Below, one piece after another: positions 59,578-64,000 of a DNA stretch of 64,000 nt. The first letter of the stretch is position 1. Each line of letters starts with the position of its first letter. Position numbers and translations under genes: made by a program. Source of the DNA: Sphaerisporangium corydalis. Its GTDB lineage: Bacteria; Actinomycetota; Actinomycetes; Streptosporangiales; Streptosporangiaceae. The stretch lies in contig NZ_JANZYP010000003.1 of the NCBI RefSeq assembly GCF_025506355.1, positions 124,001 through 188,000 on the forward strand. The letters are read 5' to 3'. The notes beneath the pieces are model-generated. The model saw only the letters and a program-made list of their open reading frames with translations. It was not told the DNA's origin and made no database searches.

Positions 59578-60489
59578 CTACCGTCCGGCGAGTTCTTCGA
59601 CGATCGGGGTGAAGGCCGCGAGGTCGGTCTCGTTGTGCAGGACGAAGTACGACAGGTCATGCTCGTCGCGCCAGTGGCGGAGCTTGGCCACGATCTCGTC
59701 GTGCGACCCCAGCAGCACCTGCGGGGTCTCGTCCTGGCGGCTGGAGTCCGCGGCGCTCCAGGAGGGCCCGGTCCCGCCGCCGTCGATCCGCAGGACGCTG
59801 GTGCCGAGCTCGATCGCGTCGTACCGCCCGGCGGCGGCCTCGCGGACGATCTCGATCTTCCGCAGGAACGGCGCCAGGCCGCCGTCGTCGCGGTCGGGCC
59901 CCGACCCGTCGGCCCGTATCCGCATGGTCAGGTTCACCACGTCGGCCTCCCGCGCGGCGAGCCTGAGCACGCGCGGGCCGCCGCCGCCGAGCAGCAGCCG
60001 GGGGTGGGGCCGCTGCACCGGCTTGGGCCGCTGGTCCAGGCCGGTGATCCGGTAGTGCTCGCCCTCGAAGGTGAACGGCCCGTCCGACCACAGCCCCTTC
60101 AGCACCGCCATCGCCTCGGTGAGCCGGTCGATGCGCACGCCGGGCGGGTCGAGCGTGAGCCCGGCGGAGTCGTAGTCGTTCGCCATCCAGCCGGTCCCGA
60201 GCCCGACCTCCAGGCGGCCCTCGGAGAGCACGTCGATGGTCGCGGTCTCCTTGGCGAGCAGCGCGGGGTGGCGGAAGTCGTTGGCGAACACCAGCGTGCC
60301 GACCCGCAGGCGGGTGGTGGCGCAGGCGGCGGCCGTCATCGCCGCGATGGGGGCGAAACGCGGCCCGACCAGGTGGTCGGGGACCAGCAGCACGTCGAAG
60401 CCGGAGTCCTCCAGGCGGCGGGCCTTGTCCGCCCAGGACTTGGCGGTCTCGGCGGCGCGGACGACGGCGGCGAACCGGAACGGTCTCAC
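59578..60489 (-). CDS. LLM-class F420-dependent oxidoreductase (TIGR03621 type)
   Basis: 303 residues. Luciferase-like TIM barrel: FRFAAVVRAAETAKSWADKA, VLLVPDHLVGPRFAPIAAMT, LRVGTLVFANDFRHPALLAK, RLEVGLGTGWMANDYDSAGL and PRLLLGGGGPRVLRLAAREA. The family in actinobacteria mostly uses coenzyme F420. An AAGCGCTT palindrome is 14 bp upstream of its start. Cotranscribed with the histidine phosphatase. Confidence 0.9.
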   Translation of the reverse strand: MRPFRFAAVVRAAETAKSWADKARRLEDSGFDVLLVPDHLVGPRFAPIAAMTAAACATTRLRVGTLVFANDFRHPALLAKETATIDVLSEGRLEVGLGTGWMANDYDSAGLTLDPPGVRIDRLTEAMAVLKGLWSDGPFTFEGEHYRITGLDQRPKPVQRPHPRLLLGGGGPRVLRLAAREADVVNLTMRIRADGSGPDRDDGGLAPFLRKIEIVREAAAGRYDAIELGTSVLRIDGGGTGPSWSAADSSRQDETPQVLLGSHDEIVAKLRHWRDEHDLSYFVLHNETDLAAFTPIVEELAGR

Positions 60490-60502
60490 GGATCCTCCCA
60501 GG

Positions 60503-60512
60503 CAAGCGCTTG
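60503..60512. promoter_or_regulatory. Palindrome CAAGCGCTTG before the LLM gene
   Basis: A 10-bp palindrome 14 bp upstream of the F420-type oxidoreductase start, similar in core to the site at 58184-58201. Confidence 0.45.
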
Positions 60513-60709
60513 TTCAAGTCCCAAGTATCCGCACGCCCACGCGGAAGGGCAACGCCCGCGCGCGACCTGAGGGCGTCTTGGCCGTTTCCGGGGACAGCGC
60601 GTGCCCGGAGGCGGTCCGGGCCTTCACCGCCGGTTGCGAGAGTGGGACCAAGGGGGTACGCGCCGCGTACCCGGCCACGGCAGCGCGCGCAGTCCAGGAG
60701 GCCGTTGAC

Positions 60710-61348
60710 ATGAGCGAGACGATCGCGGGCGTCGCGATCCCCGACTCGGCCATCGCGGCCGACGCCACCGAGCTGGTCCGCGAGGTGGCGCCCCCGCTGC
60801 TGTACGACCACTCCCGGCGCGTCTACCTGTTCGGGACCCTGCAGGGGCGCAGGCTCGGCCTGGCCGCCGACCCCGAGCTGCTGTACGTCGGCGCCATGTT
60901 CCACGACCTCGGGCTGACCGAGACCTACCGCCGCGCCGACCAGCGCTTCGAGCTCGACGGCGCCGACGAGGCGCGCCGCTTCCTCACCTCGCGCGGCGTC
61001 CCCGAGGAGAGCGTCCGCAAGGTGTGGGAGGGCATCGCGCTGCACACCACCCCCGAGGTGCCCTACCGGCTCGAACCCGAGGTCGCGCTGGTGACCGCCG
61101 GGGTGGAGACCGACGTGCTCGGCATCGCCTACGGGGAGCTCGACCCGGCCGACGTCGCGGCCGTGGTCGCCGCCCACCCGCGCCCGGACTTCAAGCGCCG
61201 GATCCTCGCCGCCTTCACCGAGGGGTTCGAGCACCGCCCGGACACGACGTTCGGCACGGTCAACGCCGACGTGCTCGAACACTTCGTGCCCGGCTTCCGG
61301 CACATCGACTTCGTGGAGGTCATCCAGAACTCCCCGTGGCCCGAGTGA
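60710..61348 (+). CDS. HD-domain phosphohydrolase
   Basis: 212 residues with CCAGGAGGCCGTTGAC upstream. The HD metal motif is visible: LYDHSRRVYLFGTLQGRRLG (His34) and LYVGAMFHDLGLTETYRRAD (His65-Asp66), with a later Asp in YGELDPADVAAV region. Small stand-alone HD proteins act on nucleotides or cyclic nucleotides. The substrate is unknown. Confidence 0.85.
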   Translation: MSETIAGVAIPDSAIAADATELVREVAPPLLYDHSRRVYLFGTLQGRRLGLAADPELLYVGAMFHDLGLTETYRRADQRFELDGADEARRFLTSRGVPEESVRKVWEGIALHTTPEVPYRLEPEVALVTAGVETDVLGIAYGELDPADVAAVVAAHPRPDFKRRILAAFTEGFEHRPDTTFGTVNADVLEHFVPGFRHIDFVEVIQNSPWPE

Positions 61349-61387
61349 CGTACCCGGGCCCGCGGTCAGGGGAGGCGCCGCCCCCGG

Positions 61388-61816
61388 TCAGGGGGAGGCG
61401 TCGCGGGGGCCGAGGCAGTTCTTGCGGAACCAGACGGTCTTGGCGGTGCCGTCCGGTTCGGGCAGGACGCCCCACTCGTCGCTGAGGGCCTCGACGATGG
61501 TCAGCCCGCGTCCGTGCTCGGCCTCGTCGTCATCGGCGACCCGTTCCGGGCGTCCGGCGCCGTGGTCGGTGACCTCGGCGCTCAGCGTCTCGCCCGTCAC
61601 CCGCAGCGTGAGCCGGATCGGTGGCAGGCCGTACAGCACGGCGTTGCTCAGTACCTCGGTCATGGCCAGGACGATGTCGTCGGTCAGGTCGTCCGCGTCC
61701 GCGAGCTCCCAGCTCGTGAGCGCCTGCCGCACCATGCCCCGGACGTCTCCGAGGATCGTCGGGTCCCTGGGGACGTCCCAGCGCACGGCACGGTTCCCGT
61801 CCGGAGTGCCGATCAT
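61388..61816 (-). CDS. RsbW-like ATP-binding protein downstream of the conservon
   Basis: About 142 residues from MIGTPDGNRAVRWDVPRDPT. GHKL boxes: LAMTEVLSNAVLYGLPPIRL, EVTDHGAGRPERVADDDEAE and HGRGLTIVEALSDEWGVLPE. This is the anti-sigma-factor ATPase type common in actinomycetes. It follows the conservon GTPase after 129 bp on the same strand, so cotranscription is possible but unproven. Confidence 0.85.
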   Translation of the reverse strand: MIGTPDGNRAVRWDVPRDPTILGDVRGMVRQALTSWELADADDLTDDIVLAMTEVLSNAVLYGLPPIRLTLRVTGETLSAEVTDHGAGRPERVADDDEAEHGRGLTIVEALSDEWGVLPEPDGTAKTVWFRKNCLGPRDASP

Positions 61817-61945
61817 TCGCTTCCCTGTCTGCGCCGTATATGACCCCGATGACCCTACTCTGTCCGTGTTTGGGCTGTTCGCAGGTATGCCCTTCAGCCC
61901 GCCCATCGATGTCAAACAGCAACGAAACCCGCGCGAGCCCCTCGG

Positions 61946-62563
61946 TCAGGGAGCCGCGCTCGGGGCCGCCGCGGTGCCGGTGAGCCGCGTGTCCATGGCG
62001 TGCTGGACGAGGGTGAGCAGCACGTTCTTGCTGGACTCCCGCATCCGCGCGTCGCACAGCACGACCGGGATGTCCACGCCGAGGTCCAGGGCCAGCCGTA
62101 TCTCGTCCAGGTCATAGCGCCTGGCCCCCTCGAAGCAGTTGACCGCGACGACGAACGGGGTGCCGCGCCGCTCGAAGTAGTCGACCGAGGGGAAGCAGTC
62201 GGCGAGCCGCCGGGTGTCGGCGATCACCACGGCGCCCATCGCGCCGAGCGCCAGCTCGTCCCACACGAACCAGAACCGCCGCTGCCCCGGCGTCCCGAAC
62301 AGGTACAGCACGTGGGTGTCGCCGATGGAGATGCGGCCGAAGTCCATCGCGACGGTCGTGGTCTTCTTCGCCTCCACGCCCGACAGGTCGTCGACGTCGG
62401 TCCCACGGTCGGTCAGCAGCTCCTCGGTGCGGAGCGGCCGGGTCTCCGACACCGACCCCACCATCGTGGTCTTCCCCGCCCCGAAGCCGCCCGCGACCAG
62501 GATCTTGATCGCCGTGGGCAGCTTCACCCGCCCGGCGTCACGATCAGAGCGTCCGGAGTCCAT
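61946..62563 (-). CDS. Conservon GTPase (CvnD type)
   Basis: 205 residues. P-loop KILVAGGFGAGKTTMVGSVS, switch region TTTVAMDFGRISIGDTHVLY, G3 FGTPGQ and VVAVNCFEGA. These are the hallmarks of CvnD, the small Ras-like GTPase of actinomycete conservons. Overlaps the DUF742 gene by 20 bp. Forms a membrane-associated signalling unit with kinase, roadblock and DUF742 proteins. Confidence 0.92.
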   Translation of the reverse strand: MDSGRSDRDAGRVKLPTAIKILVAGGFGAGKTTMVGSVSETRPLRTEELLTDRGTDVDDLSGVEAKKTTTVAMDFGRISIGDTHVLYLFGTPGQRRFWFVWDELALGAMGAVVIADTRRLADCFPSVDYFERRGTPFVVAVNCFEGARRYDLDEIRLALDLGVDIPVVLCDARMRESSKNVLLTLVQHAMDTRLTGTAAAPSAAP

Positions 62564-62933
62564 TGAGCACCGCCTTGTAGGTTTCCAGGTCGAGGACGTT
62601 GATCTCCTGGGCCGGCTCCTGGATGGCGACCAGCCCCCGGTCGACGAGGTCGCCCAGCAGCACCCTGACCGTGCCGGCCGGCAGGTCCAGGGAGGCGGCG
62701 ATCTCGGCGACCGACAGCGGCCGCTCGCAGAGCCTGACGATGGTGTGATGCTCGGGCCCGAGCCCGACCTCACCGGAGGTCACCGGATTGGTGGTCACCA
62801 CGAGCGTGATGAGGTCGATCTGACCCCGGCTCGGCTGGGTGCGCCCCCGCGTCATCACGTACGGGCGGACGATCCGTCCGGCCTCGTCGTCGAGCCACTG
62901 CTCCTCAGCGGGATCGTCGGAGAGGCTCGTCAT
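62544..62933 (-). CDS. DUF742 protein (CvnC type)
   Basis: 129 residues. DUF742: VRPYVMTRGRTQPSRGQIDL, CERPLSVAEIAASLDLPAGT, VRVLLGDLVDRGLVAIQEPA and LETYKAVLNGLRTL. Start chosen because its ATG overlaps the roadblock stop (ATGA); a longer in-frame start exists upstream. DNA-binding winged-helix-like domain of the conservon. Confidence 0.92.
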   Translation of the reverse strand: MTSLSDDPAEEQWLDDEAGRIVRPYVMTRGRTQPSRGQIDLITLVVTTNPVTSGEVGLGPEHHTIVRLCERPLSVAEIAASLDLPAGTVRVLLGDLVDRGLVAIQEPAQEINVLDLETYKAVLNGLRTL

Positions 62934-63361
62934 GTGGCGCCCTCGTTCCTTGGGGAGGGGTGCTCCGCTCGCGCGGGCGAGGTGAGGTACTGCCCGACAC
63001 GGGTCACGAGCATGGCCATCTCGTAGCCGACCAGGCCGATGTCGGAGTCCTGCGCGCACAGGACCGCCAGGCAGGCGCCCTCGCCCGCCACGGTCACCAC
63101 CAGGTACGCCGACGTCAGGGCGATGATGGTCTGGCGCACCGCGCCGCCGCCGAACCGCTCGCCCGCCCCCTCGGCCAGGCTCTGGATCCCGGCCGCCACG
63201 GCGGACAGGTGCTCGGCGTCGGCCTCGCTGAGATCCCGCGACGCGGCCAGGGGCAGGCCGTCGTTGGACAGGACGATCCCGTGCTCGGCCTCCCGCACCC
63301 GTGCGACCAGGTCGTCCAGCAACCAGGTCAGATCGGCGGGGGAACTGGTCCTTTGCGTCAC
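62930..63361 (-). CDS. Roadblock/LC7 protein (CvnB type)
   Basis: 143 residues. LTWLLDDLVARVREAEHGIV, LSNDGLPLAASRDLSEADAE, HLSAVAAGIQSLAEGAGERF and CLAVLCAQDSDIGLVGYEMA follow the roadblock fold. It regulates the small GTPase of the same operon. The C-terminal tail is Pro/Glu/Arg-rich. Confidence 0.92.
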   Translation of the reverse strand: MTQRTSSPADLTWLLDDLVARVREAEHGIVLSNDGLPLAASRDLSEADAEHLSAVAAGIQSLAEGAGERFGGGAVRQTIIALTSAYLVVTVAGEGACLAVLCAQDSDIGLVGYEMAMLVTRVGQYLTSPARAEHPSPRNEGAT

Positions 63362-63448
63362 TAGCTGTCCTCTTTACCGGCTCATTCTGGTCGGCTCACC
63401 CGCTGGGTGGGCCTTCGTCGTCTGCCTGCCACGTGATGGTCGGCACCG

Positions 63449-64000
63449 TCATCGGGGTCCTGTCGGTGGCCCGTCCCCCCAGGAGGGGCCGGGCTCGGTC
63501 CTGCCCGCCTCGGACCGGCCGCGTTCGGTGCCGCTCTGGAAGGACTCCATCAGCCGCCGGAGCTCCTCGGGGGAGTGGCCGTCCTCCTCGTCCTCCGGCT
63601 CGAGGACGGGCGGCACGGGCGGCTCGCGGCGCAGCTCGGGGGCCAGGTGGGCCTGGGCGACGCGGCGGGGCAGCCCGGATGGCGTCTGGAAGACCGGCTC
63701 GGGGACGGGCGGCTCGAAGACCGGTTCCGGGGCGGGCGTCTCGTGGACGGGCTCGGCGACGGGCGGCTCGTAGAAGCGCGGGTCGCCCTCGCGGCCGCCG
63801 TTGACCTGCCGGCCGTTCTCTCGCCGCCCGTTCTCCGGGGATCCGGGTCCGCGGCGGCCGCGCTCCGGCCGGCGGGCCGGCAGGTCGCCGGAGAGGGTCG
63901 CGGCGGGGGCGGCGGGGTCCGGCGACGGGCGGACCTCGGGGTCCGGCGCGGGCCGGTCGAGGGCCGACAGGTCCAGGACATCCGGCACCTCGGCGCCGGA
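63449..64000 (-). CDS. C-terminal part of a conservon sensor histidine kinase (CvnA type)
   Basis: The gene enters from the right edge. The visible 184 residues are the disordered tail after the kinase domain, rich in Pro, Glu and Arg, with family endings SGLPRRVAQAHLAPELRREP and SPEELRRLMESFQSGTERGR. Catalytic boxes are outside the window, so the call rests on the tail pattern and on its place before the roadblock gene. Confidence 0.8.
   Translation of the reverse strand, partial: SGAEVPDVLDLSALDRPAPDPEVRPSPDPAAPAATLSGDLPARRPERGRRGPGSPENGRRENGRQVNGGREGDPRFYEPPVAEPVHETPAPEPVFEPPVPEPVFQTPSGLPRRVAQAHLAPELRREPPVPPVLEPEDEEDGHSPEELRRLMESFQSGTERGRSEAGRTEPGPSWGDGPPTGPR

Overview
The window comes from the chromosome of a high-GC Gram-positive actinomycete. 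GC is about 70% or more, third codon positions are nearly all G/C, and GTG starts and 4-bp start/stop overlaps are common. Family content fits a Streptosporangiales- or Streptomyces-like organism: a SARP/BTAD regulator, a conservon (histidine kinase, roadblock, DUF742, GTPase), an XRE-DUF5753/DUF397 pair, an F420-type oxidoreductase, and secreted glycan-active enzymes with CBM2. The genus cannot be fixed from the sequence alone.

Region 1 (1-16222) is most of an extracellular contractile injection system (eCIS, phage-tail-like) locus. Read leftwards, one tightly overlapping operon encodes a DUF4255 terminator/cap protein, two sheath proteins, an inner-tube protein, a small Cys-pair assembly protein, a DUF6760 protein, a second tube-like protein, a long disordered Pro/Gly/Thr protein, a LysM tube-baseplate adaptor, gpD-like and gpV-like hub/spike proteins, a PAAR-like tip, a gp25-like baseplate protein and the start of a gpJ-like baseplate protein cut by the window edge. 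Tape measure and other baseplate genes are presumably beyond the left edge. Divergent from this operon are two tandem paralogues that look like cargo. Both end in a domain carrying GNAT (acetyltransferase-fold) signatures; the second has a DUF4157 HEXXH domain in front and the first has lost it. A tandem-AAA ATPase and a SARP-type regulator close the locus. The shared divergent promoter holds three 7-bp direct repeats with 11-bp periodicity, the architecture SARPs bind.

Region 2 (16468-30070) is metabolic and regulatory: a nucleotidyltransferase, a quinone-oxidoreductase-like dehydrogenase divergent from a large STAND/LuxR regulator, a secreted tandem amidase whose second half has lost its catalytic lysine, a small AGRDQ-tail protein, a flavin disulfide reductase, and a three-gene flavin electron-transfer cluster (ferric-reductase-like protein, FMN-binding protein, ApbE) converging on a siderophore-interacting protein. 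The ApbE carries an unusual eight-heptad insertion.

Region 3 (about 30071-34740) is gene-poor, with hypothetical membrane and secreted proteins. It ends in an integration hot spot: an intact tRNA-Met, a mutated copy of its 3' half about 0.8 kb away, and two frameshifted tyrosine-integrase remnants.

Region 4 (34850-42481) is for plant-polysaccharide use: a secreted SGNH esterase-CBM2, a sodium:solute symporter with a small membrane partner, and a GH74 xyloglucanase-FN3-CBM2. Symporter and xyloglucanase diverge around a perfect palindrome. A secreted protein with three internal repeats follows.

Region 5 (42842-64000) holds a PGPGW membrane protein, a PucR-type regulator, a secreted lipase, a Ser/Thr kinase, a GroES-like protein, a DUF1349 protein behind a LacI-type palindrome, an S-adenosylmethionine methyltransferase with an ArsR-type partner, a TetR regulator, a penicillin-acylase-family enzyme, a helicase-associated protein, an XRE-DUF5753/DUF397/ATPase cluster, small enzymes, and a conservon with an extra RsbW-like ATPase. 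The conservon histidine kinase runs off the right edge.
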